Part shown: in pieces, positions 43,331 through 52,541 of the stretch
How positions within the stretch are numbered: the stretch's first letter is position 1
How the letters are laid out: every line of letters begins with the position of its first letter
Source of the DNA: Pseudomonas siliginis
Lineage (GTDB): Bacteria > Pseudomonadota > Gammaproteobacteria > Pseudomonadales > Pseudomonadaceae
Length of the DNA stretch: 64,000 nt
Assembly (NCBI RefSeq): GCF_019145195.1
Contig: NZ_JAHSTW010000001.1
Coordinates: forward strand, 682,001-746,000
Direction: 5' to 3'
Notes under the pieces: generated by a model
Seen by the model: the letters and a program-made list of their open reading frames with translations, nothing else
Told to the model about the DNA's origin: nothing
Database searches by the model: none
Translations under genes and position numbers: made by a program

Positions 43331-44992
43331 ATGCAGACGTCCCTGGATGAATTCGACTACATCGTGGTCGGCGCCGGCCCCGCCGGTTGCTTGCTGGCCA
43401 ACCGGCTCTCTGCGGATCCACAGCAACGGGTGTTGCTGCTCGAAGCCGGCGGACGCGACAACTACGCCTGGATTCACATTCCTGTGGGTTACTTGTTCTG
43501 CATCGGTAATCCGCGCACCGACTGGTGCTTCAAAACCGAACAACAACCGGGCCTCAATGGCCGCGCGCTGAGTTATCCGCGCGGCAAGGTGCTGGGCGGC
43601 TGTTCGTCGATCAACGGCATGATCTACATGCGCGGCCAGGCCGGCGACTATGACGGTTGGGCGGCGGCGGGCAATCCGGGCTGGGCCTGGAAAGACGTGC
43701 TGCCGCTGTTCAAACAGAGCGAAAACCACTTTGCCGGCGGCGCTGAATTTCATGGCGATCAGGGTGAATGGCGGGTCGAACAGCAGCGCCTGTCGTGGCC
43801 GATTCTGGATGCCTTTCGCAGCGCTGCCGAGCAAAGCGGCATCGCCAGCATCAATGACTTCAACCAGGGCGACAACGAGGGCTGCGGTTACTTTCAGGTC
43901 AACCAGAAAGCCGGGGTACGCTGGAACGCGGCCAAGGCCTTTTTGAAACCGCTGCGCAGCCGGGCGAACCTGACTGTGCTGACCGGCGTCGAGGTTGATC
44001 GTGTCTTGCTGGAGAATGGCCGCGCGGCGAAAGTCAGCGCGCAGCATGAAGGCCAGACCAGACAGTTCAAGGCGCGCAAGGAGATTGTTTTGTGCGCCGG
44101 CTCAGTCGGCTCGCCGAGCATTCTGCAGCGCTCCGGCATCGGTCCGCGGCCGCTGCTCGAACGCTTGGGCATCGGCGTGATTCATGAGCTGCCGGGGGTC
44201 GGCGGCAACCTGCAGGATCACCTGCAACTGCGGCTGATCTACAAGCTGGAAAACGCCCGTACGCTGAACCAGATCGCCGGCAGCGTGTGGGGCAAGATGG
44301 GCATGGGCCTGCGTTATCTGTACGACCGCAGCGGGCCGCTGTCGATGGCGCCGAGCCAGTTGGGCGCATTCGCTCGCTCCGGCCCTGAGCAGACCTCGGC
44401 GAACCTGCAATATCACGTGCAGCCGCTGTCGCTGGAGCGCTTTGGCGAGCCGTTGCACAGCTTCCCGGCGTTCACCGCCTCGGTGTGCGACTTGCGCCCG
44501 CAGAGCCGTGGGCGCATCGAGATCCGCTCCGCCGATCCGCAAGCGACGCCGCTGATCCAGCCCAATTACCTCAGCCATCCAGAAGACCTGCGCGTCGCCG
44601 CCGATGCGATTCGCCTGACCCGGCGCATCGTCAGCGCCCCTGCCCTGCAAGCGTTCAAACCGGTCGAATACCTGCCCGGCGACAGCTTGCAAAGCGAAAA
44701 ACAATTGCATGAAGCGGCGGCGAAAATCGGCACGACGATTTTCCATCCGGTCGGCACCTGCCGCATGGGCAATGACGGTGACGCAGTGGTCGATGCGCAA
44801 TTGCGCGTGCATGGCGTGCCGGGTCTGCGCGTTGCCGATGCGTCGATCATGCCAAGAATTACCTCGGGCAATACCTGTTCGCCTACGCTGATGATTGCCG
44901 AGAAGGCGGCACAACTGATTTTGTCCAGATCTGCAGATATTTCCCATGTGGGAGCGAGCCTGCTCGCGAATGCGGTAGCTCACTCAGCCTAG
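43331..44992 (+). CDS. GMC-family FAD oxidoreductase (choline/alcohol dehydrogenase-like)
   Basis: 553 residues. FAD-binding GAGPAGCLLANRLS is near the N-terminus. Family signature 1 is GRALSYPRGKVLGGCSSING with IYMRG after it. Signature 2 is CAGSVGSPSILQRSGIG. The catalytic His is in HPVGTCRMG, and a second His or Asn in the ITSGNTCSPT block. The family oxidises alcohols; the substrate here is not known. The last 14 or so codons (VGASLLANAV...) are a REP element (44947-44977) read in frame, so the natural C-terminus is probably nearer ...AAQLILSRS. Confidence 0.87.
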   Translation: MQTSLDEFDYIVVGAGPAGCLLANRLSADPQQRVLLLEAGGRDNYAWIHIPVGYLFCIGNPRTDWCFKTEQQPGLNGRALSYPRGKVLGGCSSINGMIYMRGQAGDYDGWAAAGNPGWAWKDVLPLFKQSENHFAGGAEFHGDQGEWRVEQQRLSWPILDAFRSAAEQSGIASINDFNQGDNEGCGYFQVNQKAGVRWNAAKAFLKPLRSRANLTVLTGVEVDRVLLENGRAAKVSAQHEGQTRQFKARKEIVLCAGSVGSPSILQRSGIGPRPLLERLGIGVIHELPGVGGNLQDHLQLRLIYKLENARTLNQIAGSVWGKMGMGLRYLYDRSGPLSMAPSQLGAFARSGPEQTSANLQYHVQPLSLERFGEPLHSFPAFTASVCDLRPQSRGRIEIRSADPQATPLIQPNYLSHPEDLRVAADAIRLTRRIVSAPALQAFKPVEYLPGDSLQSEKQLHEAAAKIGTTIFHPVGTCRMGNDGDAVVDAQLRVHGVPGLRVADASIMPRITSGNTCSPTLMIAEKAAQLILSRSADISHVGASLLANAVAHSA

Positions 44993-45037
44993 GAGTTGAC
45001 TGACAGAAAGCTTTCGCGAGCAGGCTCGCTCCCACAG
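44947..45037. repeat. REP inverted pair, first arm inside a coding region
   Basis: Type-I REPs, + at 44947-44977 (within the GMC gene) and - at 45010-45037 (after its stop at 44992); start-to-start 63 bp. Confidence 0.92.
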
Positions 45038-45124
45038 CAATCATCACCAGACTCAGGCATCGCGCATTACCGGACACGCAACACCAGTGGAACAACAAAA
45101 ACAATCACTGTGAGGGATACCGAT

Positions 45125-46747
45125 ATGTCAGAACACGTTCAGCCGCTGGACGCTGCGGGCAGCGCCGAGACCAGCAACGCCACGCAGAAAGTCATCTTCG
45201 CTTCATCACTCGGGACGGTGTTCGAGTGGTATGACTTCTTCCTCTACGGCGCCCTCGCGGCGGTGATCAGCAAGCAGTTCTTTGCCGGCGTCAACGACAC
45301 CACGGCGTTCATCTTCGCGCTCATGGCGTTCGCCGCCGGCTTCATCGTACGGCCGTTCGGCGCGTTGGTGTTCGGCCGCCTGGGCGACATGATCGGGCGC
45401 AAATACACGTTTCTGGCGACGATCATTCTGATGGGCGTGGCGACGTTCTGCGTCGGCCTGCTGCCGACCTACGCCAGCATCGGCATCGCCGCGCCGATCA
45501 TTCTGGTGGTGCTGCGCATGCTTCAGGGCCTGGCGCTCGGTGGCGAATACGGCGGCGCGGCGACCTACGTGGCCGAACACGCGCCTATCGGCAAACGTGG
45601 CTTCCACACCAGCTGGATTCAATCCACTGCGACCCTCGGCCTGTTGCTCTCGCTGCTGGTAGTGCTCGGTTGCCGCTACTTCACCGGCGACCAGTTTGAG
45701 GTGTGGGGCTGGCGCATTCCGTTCCTGCTGTCGATCGTGCTGCTGGGTATTTCCACCTGGATTCGCCTGAGCCTGCACGAGTCGCCGGCCTATCTGAAGA
45801 TGAAGGAAGAAGGCAAAACCTCGAAGGCACCGATCCGCGAATCCTTCGGCAAATGGGAAAACCTCAAAGTCGTGCTGATCGCGCTGTTCAGCATCAACGC
45901 CGGGCAAGCGGTGACCTTCTACGCCGCGCAATTTTATGTGCTGTTCTTCCTCACCCAGTTCCTGAAAATGGACCCGGCGGTGGCCAACAGCCTGTTGATC
46001 ATCAGCGTGGTGATCGGCGCGCCGTTCTTTATCTTTTTCGGCTGGCTGTCGGACAAGGTCGGGCGTAAACCGGTGCTGATGCTCGGCCTGCTGCTGGCCA
46101 CCGCGCTGTACTTCCCGATCTTCAAATCCCTGGCCCACTACGCCAACCCGGCGATCGATCAGGCCAGCCGCCAGGCGCCGATCACCGTCCTCGCCGACCC
46201 CGCCACTTGCACCTTCCAGTTCGATCCGGTGGGCAAGGCCAAATTCGACAGCCCCTGTGACAAGGTCAAGACCTTCCTGGTCAAGCAAGGCCTGCCCTAC
46301 TCCAGCGTCGCTGCTCCTGCGGGCAGCGCCGTGCAAGTGAGTGTCGGCGACGTGAAGCTGGATGGTTTCGATGAGGCGGCACTGCGCGGCGCGATCACCC
46401 TCGCCGGCTACCCGCAACAAGCCGATATGCAGCAGATCAACAAACCGATGATCGTCGCCCTGATCGTCGCCCTGATCATCATCTCGGCCATGTGCTACGG
46501 CCCGCTGGCCGCGTTGATGGTCGAACTGTTCCCGACCCGCATTCGCTACACCTCGATGTCGCTGCCCTATCACATCGGCAACGGCTGGTTCGGCGGATTC
46601 CTGCCCACCGTGTCGTTTGCGCTGGTGGTGTACACCGGGGATATTTTCTACGGGCTGTGGTATCCGGTGCTGATCACCGGGGTGAGCCTGGTGGTGGGGA
46701 TGATCTGTCTGCGTGAGACGAAGAATATCGATCTCGACAAGAACTGA
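45125..46747 (+). CDS. MFS transporter, metabolite:H+ symporter (MHS) family
   Basis: 540 residues, about 12 TM helices. MHS motifs are FASSLGTVFEWYDFFLYGAL in TM1, RPFGALVFGRLGDMIGRKYT after TM2 and GGEYGGAATYVAEHAP. A soluble insert of about 100 residues (near 355-455, with Cys in ATCTF and SPCDK) interrupts the second half before TM10. The family imports organic acids or osmolytes such as ShiA/ProP substrates. Downstream of the GMC gene on the same strand; together they may import and oxidise one compound. Confidence 0.85.
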   Translation: MSEHVQPLDAAGSAETSNATQKVIFASSLGTVFEWYDFFLYGALAAVISKQFFAGVNDTTAFIFALMAFAAGFIVRPFGALVFGRLGDMIGRKYTFLATIILMGVATFCVGLLPTYASIGIAAPIILVVLRMLQGLALGGEYGGAATYVAEHAPIGKRGFHTSWIQSTATLGLLLSLLVVLGCRYFTGDQFEVWGWRIPFLLSIVLLGISTWIRLSLHESPAYLKMKEEGKTSKAPIRESFGKWENLKVVLIALFSINAGQAVTFYAAQFYVLFFLTQFLKMDPAVANSLLIISVVIGAPFFIFFGWLSDKVGRKPVLMLGLLLATALYFPIFKSLAHYANPAIDQASRQAPITVLADPATCTFQFDPVGKAKFDSPCDKVKTFLVKQGLPYSSVAAPAGSAVQVSVGDVKLDGFDEAALRGAITLAGYPQQADMQQINKPMIVALIVALIIISAMCYGPLAALMVELFPTRIRYTSMSLPYHIGNGWFGGFLPTVSFALVVYTGDIFYGLWYPVLITGVSLVVGMICLRETKNIDLDKN

Positions 46748-47163
46748 ACAACCCGCTGACAGCAACGGCGAGGGAAGCGATTCTCTCGCCATTTTTTTGC
46801 TTCAGACGTCCGTTTGATCACTTCGAATTTTACCTGGTCCGGATAAAACGCCACGTAGTCGCGGATCGGTGCGACGGAGACCTTCGGGTTTTCGTACGTC
46901 CACACCGCGTTAGCGCCTTCATGTCCGGGCACTTGCAGGCTGAAGTAATTGGCGTCGCCCTTGTACGGGCAATAGCTGGTGTGGTCGGTGCGGGCGAAGT
47001 ATTTTTCGTCGATGTCTTCGCGCGGGATGTAGTACACCGGCGGATAGTTGGCTTCGTTGAGGATCATCGCGTGAGAGGACGCGGCGACCTGGATGCCGTG
47101 GAACTTCACCAGCAGGCAGCCGCTGAGTTGTTCAACGCTGATCACGGGGCTGGGGCTTTTCAT
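46648..47163 (-). CDS. DUF427 protein with unusual C-terminal extension
   Basis: 171 residues. Residues 1-120 are a DUF427 domain (VKFHGIQVAASSHAMILNE, then ARTDHTSYCPYKGDANYFSL and DYVAFYPDQV), a beta-barrel fold of unknown function. The usual family length is reached at about VIKRTS. The frame then continues ~50 residues through the MFS terminator and 100 bp into the antisense of the MFS gene. That tail is basic and unlike the family, and may reflect a lost stop codon. A good AGGAG site lies ahead of ATG 47163. Confidence 0.75.
   Translation of the reverse strand: MKSPSPVISVEQLSGCLLVKFHGIQVAASSHAMILNEANYPPVYYIPREDIDEKYFARTDHTSYCPYKGDANYFSLQVPGHEGANAVWTYENPKVSVAPIRDYVAFYPDQVKFEVIKRTSEAKKWRENRFPRRCCQRVVQFLSRSIFFVSRRQIIPTTRLTPVISTGYHSP
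46764..46799 (+). terminator. Rho-independent terminator of the MFS gene
   Basis: A 10-bp stem (GGCGAGGGAA/TTCTCTCGCC, one G-T pair) closed by a GCGA tetraloop and followed by a T-run. It lies 17 bp after the MFS stop and inside the antisense of the DUF427 extension. Confidence 0.85.
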
Positions 47164-47261
47164 GGGGTTCTCCTGAAGACGGCGAAGAGACCGGTTCAGG
47201 TATAGCTGATGGTTGCGCAGCTCGACTGGATTACGGCCGAACGGCTAAACCTCCTGCAACG

Positions 47262-47291
47262 CTTTTATCTGTATATCCATACAGATAAAAG
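47262..47291. promoter_or_regulatory. Perfect 30-bp dyad containing a LexA-like box upstream of topB
   Basis: Two 13-bp arms (CTTTTATCTGTAT and its exact complement) flank ATCC. The inner 16 bp, CTGTATATCCATACAG (47269-47284), fit the CTGT-N8-ACAG form of gamma-proteobacterial LexA operators. It is 64 bp before the topB ATG. SOS control is inferred from the match; a hairpin role in the transcript is also possible. Confidence 0.6.
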
Positions 47292-47355
47292 TTGCTCCCG
47301 CCGCGAACTCCCGCCATCCTGTGCCCTCTCCACACACCAACCAGCGATGGTAGCT

Positions 47356-49299
47356 ATGCGGCTGTACCTCTGTGAAAAACCCTCTCAGGCCAAAGATATT
47401 GCGGCCGTGCTCGGCGCCAGGCGTCGCGGCGACGGCTGCTGGTTGGGGACGGACGTCACAGTGACCTGGTGCATCGGCCATTTGCTCGAAACCGCGCCGC
47501 CGGACGCCTACGACGCGCGCTACAAGCGCTGGGTGCTGGCTGATCTGCCGATCATTCCCGACAAATGGAAAATGACCGTCAAGCCGCGCACCGCCAGCCA
47601 GTACAAAGCGGTGAAGCGTCTGCTTGGCGAGGCAAGCGAACTGATCATCGCCACCGACGCCGACCGTGAGGGCGAGATGATCGCTCGGGAACTGGTCGAG
47701 CACTGCCGCTATCGCGGGCCGATCCGCCGCTTGTGGCTGTCGGCGCTGGACGAGGCATCGATTCGCAAGGCCCTCGCTGCGCTGAAGCCGGGGGCCGAAA
47801 CCTTCAGCCTGTATCACTCGGCGCTGGGCCGTTCACGCGCGGACTGGCTGATCGGCATGAACATGAGTCGACTGTTCACCTTGCTGGGCCGGCAGTCGGG
47901 TTATCAGGGCGTGCTGCCTGTGGGCCGAGTGCAGACGCCGACCCTGCGACTGGTGGTCGACCGCGACCGCAGCATCGCCGATTTCGTCCCCGTACCGTTC
48001 TGGGCAATCGACGTGGATTTGCTGCACAACGGCACGACGTTTACCGCACAGTGGCGCGCACCATCAGACGTTTGTGATGATCAGGATCGCTGCCTGAATC
48101 AGGCGTTGGCGCAGCAAGCGGCGGCGGCGATCAGCAGTGCTGACAGCGCACGGGTGATCAAGCTGAAGACCGAGCGCATGCGCGAAGTGGCGCCGCTGCC
48201 CTTCGATCTTGGCACCTTGCAGGAAGTCTGCTCGAAAAAGCTTGGCCTTGGCGCGCAGGAAACCCTCGACATCGCCCAGGCCCTTTACGAAACCTACAAA
48301 GTCATCACCTATCCGCGCAGTGATTGCGGCTTTCTGCCGTTGAGCCAACACAGTGAGGCGCCATCGATCCTCACAGCGTTGCGCCAGGCCGATCCGGGCC
48401 TTGAAGCCTTGCAGGGTTATCTCGAACCGCAAAGGCGCTCGCGGGCGTGGAATGACGCCAAGGTTAGCGCTCACCACGGCATCATCCCCACCATCGCCGC
48501 GAAGAATCTTGAACGCCTGACCGGCAAACATCGCGCGGTGTACACGCTGATTCGCGCGCGCTACCTGGCGCAGTTCCTGCCCAATCACGAATACGATCGC
48601 ACCCAGGCCGATTTCGATTGCAACGGGCAGGCGTTGCGCGCGGTCGGCAAGCAGATCATCGAACCAGGCTGGAAGCGCGCATTGCCCGAAGCACTGGCAC
48701 CGGCCAAGGGCCGCGAAGCACCAGCACCGCAAACCTTGCCGACCCTCAGCCAGGGCGTCGAATGCGCTGTGGCGAAAGTGAATCTCAAGGATCTGTGGAC
48801 GCAGCCACCAAAACCCTACACCGAAGGCGATCTGATCAAGGCGATGAAGAACGTCGCCAAACTGGTCGAGGATCCGCTGCTCAAACAGAAACTCAAGGAC
48901 ACCACCGGCATCGGCACCGAAGCCACCCGCGCGTCGATCATTCAGGGTTTGCTTGATCGTGGTTATCTGGTCAAGAACGGCAAGGCGCTGGCCGCCACGC
49001 CTGCCGCGTTCAGCCTGATCGATGCGGTGCCGCGCGCCATCGCCGACCCTGGCACCACGGCGATCTGGGAACAGGCGCTGGACATGGTGCAGAGCGGCGA
49101 GATGAGTCTGGAAGAATTCGTCACCAAACAGGCCGCGTGGATGAGCAAGCAGGTCAGCCGCTGCTCCGCCCTCAGCCTGACCATCAGCGGCCCGCCGCCT
49201 GCCGGCAAAGCCGCAGCGCCGTGGAAAAAAAAGCGTAAGTCGACGGCCAGCAAAGCCGCCGGTACGCGCAAACGCACGGCGCGTCCGACGACTCGCTGA
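47356..49299 (+). CDS. topB: DNA topoisomerase III
   Basis: 647 residues (E. coli TopB 653). An N-terminal Toprim domain carries the metal site DADREGE (D101, D103, E105). The catalytic Tyr is Y319 in the ITYPRSDC motif, and the TGIGTEATRASIIQGL block lies near residue 520. The C-terminus is Lys/Arg/Ala-rich (KKKRKSTASKAAGTRKR) for DNA binding and lacks zinc fingers. The enzyme decatenates and unlinks single-stranded DNA intermediates in replication and recombination. ATG 47356 is chosen over the upstream 47209 frame, which would translate the LexA-like dyad. Confidence 0.93.
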   Translation: MRLYLCEKPSQAKDIAAVLGARRRGDGCWLGTDVTVTWCIGHLLETAPPDAYDARYKRWVLADLPIIPDKWKMTVKPRTASQYKAVKRLLGEASELIIATDADREGEMIARELVEHCRYRGPIRRLWLSALDEASIRKALAALKPGAETFSLYHSALGRSRADWLIGMNMSRLFTLLGRQSGYQGVLPVGRVQTPTLRLVVDRDRSIADFVPVPFWAIDVDLLHNGTTFTAQWRAPSDVCDDQDRCLNQALAQQAAAAISSADSARVIKLKTERMREVAPLPFDLGTLQEVCSKKLGLGAQETLDIAQALYETYKVITYPRSDCGFLPLSQHSEAPSILTALRQADPGLEALQGYLEPQRRSRAWNDAKVSAHHGIIPTIAAKNLERLTGKHRAVYTLIRARYLAQFLPNHEYDRTQADFDCNGQALRAVGKQIIEPGWKRALPEALAPAKGREAPAPQTLPTLSQGVECAVAKVNLKDLWTQPPKPYTEGDLIKAMKNVAKLVEDPLLKQKLKDTTGIGTEATRASIIQGLLDRGYLVKNGKALAATPAAFSLIDAVPRAIADPGTTAIWEQALDMVQSGEMSLEEFVTKQAAWMSKQVSRCSALSLTISGPPPAGKAAAPWKKKRKSTASKAAGTRKRTARPTTR

Positions 49300-49841
49300 A
49301 TCCCTCGCGGTTCCCTTCTCGACGTTGTCGAAACGGATCTTTTCTCATTCCAAAACAGCTTTGTCCGACAATATGTAGTGCTTGAAAATAATCACTACAA
49401 AACCGTTGACGGCGTCGTTTTGCTTTTGCATGATGAAGACGTTCCCCGATCGGGAACACTGGTAACACGCTTGAGCAAACTCGTCTGACCGCCGAGTTGT
49501 TTTTTCCGGATACACGCTGCCCACAAGGCAGATTGAAGAAGCTGACCTGGCCTGAACGTCCAGTACAAGGACGAGAAGCGCTGGCGAAAATTCTCAAGAC
49601 GCTTGTGGCCGACACTGGATTGTCGACAAGGAGCCTCCCGGTTTTCGCTGCTTCTCCTCGTTGTGACGCTATTGCGTAGCAGTTATTCAACACGACTACA
49701 TGCAACAGATGCACGACCCCGTACTTCACACGGGCGAACGCTGACGTCCTGGTTTCGGTGCCAGGGATCAACTAACCGATGGGCTACCTGTATTAGCGAA
49801 TCAACTTTGAAAGATCACCAGACTGGTCAAGGGGCATAACA
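49300..49841. other. Long intergenic region upstream of the 49842 gene
   Basis: About 540 bp without a convincing ORF. It contains a GTAGTG-N12-CACTAC dyad (49375-49398) in an AT-rich, promoter-like segment. A perfect GTTCCC/GGGAAC dyad is at 49441-49457, and a CCTGG/CCAGG hairpin near 49748-49766. It could be a long structured leader or contain a small RNA; nothing in sequence alone settles it. Confidence 0.4.
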
Positions 49842-50171
49842 ATGAATCTGAACAATCAACCCACCATCGAAGAACTGGCTCGTATGTTCGCGGCGCAAAA
49901 AGACAGCCACGACAGCCATATTCTCTGGATCAGCAAGTCGGGGCAGGTACACATTGACTGCCTGTCGCCTCACGCTGGCGAAGAAGAATTCGACCGCAAC
50001 CACCAGAACCTGCTGGCCCGCCTGAAGATGTACCGCCGCGGCCACGGTTATGTCGGCAAGAAGGCTGCGGCCGACAAGGACTTCATTGGAAGTGTGCTGC
50101 AGACGCTGAAACAGGCGTGGGATTCGATGCAGAATCAGAATGAAGTTCGGGTGATTGATCGGTTGTATTGA
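49842..50171 (+). CDS. Conserved hypothetical protein, 109 residues
   Basis: A soluble protein with no signal or TM segment, beginning MNLNNQPTIEELARMFAAQK. Central SGQVHIDCLSPHAGEEEFDR suggests a small alpha-beta domain. It resembles small conserved Pseudomonas proteins of unknown function; I do not recognise a named family. Strong terminator 14 bp after the stop, so it is monocistronic with an unusually long leader. Confidence 0.7.
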   Translation: MNLNNQPTIEELARMFAAQKDSHDSHILWISKSGQVHIDCLSPHAGEEEFDRNHQNLLARLKMYRRGHGYVGKKAAADKDFIGSVLQTLKQAWDSMQNQNEVRVIDRLY

Positions 50172-50184
50172 ATAACACTTCAGT

Positions 50185-50222
50185 AAAAAAGGGCCTGCTT
50201 TGATAAGAAACAGGCCCTTTTT
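50185..50222 (+). terminator. Rho-independent terminator
   Basis: AAAGGGCCTG stem with its complement CAGGCCCTTT, A-run before and T-run after, 14 bp past the 49842-50171 gene. Confidence 0.9.
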
Positions 50223-50247
50223 ACATCCAGAACTCACCCTGCAACTT

Positions 50248-50337
50248 TGTGGGAGCGAGCCTGCTCGCGAATGCAGTCTTCAGGCGCAAACATCAGTGTC
50301 TGACACACCACATTCGCGAGCAGACTCGCTCCCACAG
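50248..50337. repeat. REP inverted pair
   Basis: Type-I REPs, + at 50248-50274 and - at 50311-50337, start-to-start 63 bp, ending 7 bp from the cynR stop. Confidence 0.9.
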
Positions 50338-50344
50338 GTCTTGT

Positions 50345-51226
50345 TCATGTCATATGCGTTTCCAGGACAAGATCAACAAACGCCAACGCCGCCGCGCTGT
50401 GATAATTATTCCTGCGCCGCAACAACGCCGCTCCCCGCTGCGGCGCCTCCCCTTCAACACGCAAGCGGCGCAACGCGCGGTCTTCGCTGGCAATCGCCTC
50501 GGGCAGCATGGTCGCCAGCGGCGCATGCCGCACCACTTCCAGCAACGTACTCACCGAATTCACCTCGATGCGCACCTGCGGCGTAATCCCGTGCTCACGG
50601 AAATACTCATCCACCGACAACCGCGTAATGAAGCCCGGCGCCAGCAAGGCGAAATCCAGTGAAGCCAATTCCGTCGGCGTCAACACCGAAGGGCTGTCAT
50701 AGAGCGGGTGCCCAGGCCCGACCATGATCCCCAGCGTCTCGGTAAACGCCGGTATGCATTCGATATCGGCATTGCGTACCGGCGTAAACGCGATCGCGAC
50801 GTCCAGCGAGTCATCCGCCAGCCCGGCCTCGATGTCGTCCATCGACAATTCGAAGATTTCCAGATGAATCCCGGGAAACCGTGCCCCGTAGTCGCGCACC
50901 AACGGCCCGACCAGATACGCCATGAACGTCGGCGTCATCGCCAGGCGCAGGGTGCCGCGTGACAAATCCTTCACGTCGTGCAAGGCGCGCTGCCCGGCTT
51001 CCAGCTCCACCAGCACGCGCCGCGCGCACTCGATATAAGCCAGGCCGGCATCCGTCGGCTTCACCGTGCGTGAGGTGCGATCGAACAGGCTCACGCCGAG
51101 GGTTTCTTCCAGTTGCCTAATCTGCTGCGACAACGTCGGCTGCGACACATGCAGCGCTTCGGCGGCGCGGGTGAAGCCACCGTGATCGGCAACGGCGAGC
51201 AAATAACGCAAATGTCGCAACAGCAA
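50345..51226 (-). CDS. cynR: LysR-family cyanate operon regulator CynR
   Basis: 293 residues, closely following E. coli CynR along its length ([20 protein letters not shown], then [20 protein letters not shown]). The winged HTH is at 1-60 and the effector domain at 90-290. CynR activates cynTS when cyanate or azide is bound. Divergent from cynS, with a 120 bp shared region. Confidence 0.9.
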   Translation of the reverse strand: MLLRHLRYLLAVADHGGFTRAAEALHVSQPTLSQQIRQLEETLGVSLFDRTSRTVKPTDAGLAYIECARRVLVELEAGQRALHDVKDLSRGTLRLAMTPTFMAYLVGPLVRDYGARFPGIHLEIFELSMDDIEAGLADDSLDVAIAFTPVRNADIECIPAFTETLGIMVGPGHPLYDSPSVLTPTELASLDFALLAPGFITRLSVDEYFREHGITPQVRIEVNSVSTLLEVVRHAPLATMLPEAIASEDRALRRLRVEGEAPQRGAALLRRRNNYHSAAALAFVDLVLETHMT

Positions 51227-51252
51227 GAGGACACCATCTATAGGCAGGACTT

Positions 51253-51263
51253 ATGCGAAGCAT
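51253..51263. promoter_or_regulatory. Possible CynR half-site dyad
   Basis: ATGC-GAA-GCAT inverted repeat in the cynR/cynS divergent promoter, 27 bp from the cynR start. It is short, and offered only as a candidate contact. Confidence 0.3.
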
Positions 51264-51346
51264 TGTATATCGGTCTTGGACGCTATGGATTGGCCGGCGC
51301 AACATTGCTTCCACACAGCAAGCCATACCTTGAAAGGAGTGACACC

Positions 51347-51814
51347 ATGCAACAGTCCCACGCCTACAACGACAACAGCCTGGCCCTGACCACCCGCGTT
51401 CTCGACGCCAAGGCGAAAAAAGCTCTGTCGTGGCAGGATCTCGCTGACGGCACCGGCCTCAGCCTGGCTTATGTCACCGCCGCCCTGCTCGGCCAGCATC
51501 CGCTGCCGGAAATCGCTGCTCAAGTGGTCGGCGACAAGCTTGACCTCAGCGCTGATGACGTCGCCGCACTGCAGATCATTCCTTTGCGTGGCAGCCTCAG
51601 CGGCGTGCCGACCGATCCGACCATCTACCGTTTTTACGAAATGATCCAGATCTACGGCACCACGCTGAAAGCGCTGGTTCATGAACAGTTCGGTGACGGC
51701 ATCATCAGTGCGATCAACTTCAAACTGGACATCAAGAAAGTCGAAGACCCGGAAGGCGGCTCCCGCGCTGTGGTGACCCTCGACGGCAAGTTCCTGCCGC
51801 TGCGTCCGTTCTGA
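51347..51814 (+). CDS. cynS: Cyanase (cyanate hydratase)
   Basis: 155 residues, as in E. coli (156). The catalytic residues are R95, E98 (IYRFYEMI) and S121 ([10 protein letters not shown]), matching Arg96/Glu99/Ser122. The enzyme is a decamer that converts cyanate and bicarbonate to ammonia and CO2. ATG 51347 follows a strong AAAGGAG. Upstream of carbonic anhydrase cynT with a 57 bp gap, giving the order cynS-cynT. Confidence 0.95.
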   Translation: MQQSHAYNDNSLALTTRVLDAKAKKALSWQDLADGTGLSLAYVTAALLGQHPLPEIAAQVVGDKLDLSADDVAALQIIPLRGSLSGVPTDPTIYRFYEMIQIYGTTLKALVHEQFGDGIISAINFKLDIKKVEDPEGGSRAVVTLDGKFLPLRPF

Positions 51815-51871
51815 TACGCCCGGCCCGCACCCTGCGTGCGGGCCATCTCATTTCTGCCACGAGGACATGCC

Positions 51872-52531
51872 ATGAAAGCCCTGATCGACGGCTTCCTGAA
51901 ATTCCAGAACGAAGCCTTCCCGCAACGCAGCGAACTGTTCAAACATCTGGCCACGACTCAGCAACCCGGCACGCTGTTCATCACCTGTTCCGACAGTCGC
52001 GTGGTGCCTGAGCTGCTGACCCAGCAAGAGCCCGGCGAACTGTTCGTGATCCGTAACGCCGGCAATATCGTGCCCTCCTACAGCCCGCATCCGGGCGGGG
52101 TGTCGGCGACGGTGGAGTATGCGGTGGCGGTACTGGGGGTGACCGATATCGTGATTTGCGGCCACTCCGATTGCGGCGCGATGACGGCGATTGCCCAGTG
52201 CAAATGCATGGATCACCTGCCCGCCGTCAGCGGCTGGCTGCAGCATGCCGAATCGGCGAAGGTAGTGAACGAAGCGCGCGTGCATGGCAGCGACGCGGGG
52301 AAATTGAGCTCGATGGTGCGCGAGAACGTGATTGCGCAACTGGCGAATATTCAGACCCACCCGAGTGTGCGCCTGGCGCAGGAGCAAGGGCGGCTGAATC
52401 TGCATGGCTGGGTGTATGACATCGAGACCGGCTCGATCGACGCGCTGTCGGCCGACCGCCGCACGTTTGTGCCGCTGGCCGAGCAACCTGAGACTTGCGC
52501 GATCAGCGCGCAAGCCAGCCACGCTGCCTGA
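51872..52531 (+). CDS. cynT: Beta-class carbonic anhydrase (CynT type)
   Basis: 219 residues. Zinc ligands are C39, H98 and C101 (TCSDSR and GHSDCG), with the D41/R43 dyad. The enzyme hydrates CO2 back to bicarbonate, preventing loss of the co-substrate that cyanase needs. Directly downstream of cynS on the same strand. ATG 51872 follows GAGGACATGCC. Confidence 0.92.
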   Translation: MKALIDGFLKFQNEAFPQRSELFKHLATTQQPGTLFITCSDSRVVPELLTQQEPGELFVIRNAGNIVPSYSPHPGGVSATVEYAVAVLGVTDIVICGHSDCGAMTAIAQCKCMDHLPAVSGWLQHAESAKVVNEARVHGSDAGKLSSMVRENVIAQLANIQTHPSVRLAQEQGRLNLHGWVYDIETGSIDALSADRRTFVPLAEQPETCAISAQASHAA

Positions 52532-52541
52532 CTCCCCACCG

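Noticed and set aside
45206..46792. 528-codon open frame antisense to the MFS gene
   Set aside because: Gln/His/Arg-rich shadow of a clear MFS transporter.
47209..47355. Longer topB start at 47209
   Set aside because: It would translate through the LexA-like dyad and lacks family similarity; MRLYLCEKPSQA at 47356 is the family start.
49184..49771. 195-codon minus-strand frame in the gap after topB
   Set aside because: It begins in non-coding sequence without a ribosome site, has mixed composition and overlaps the end of topB; no motif recognised.
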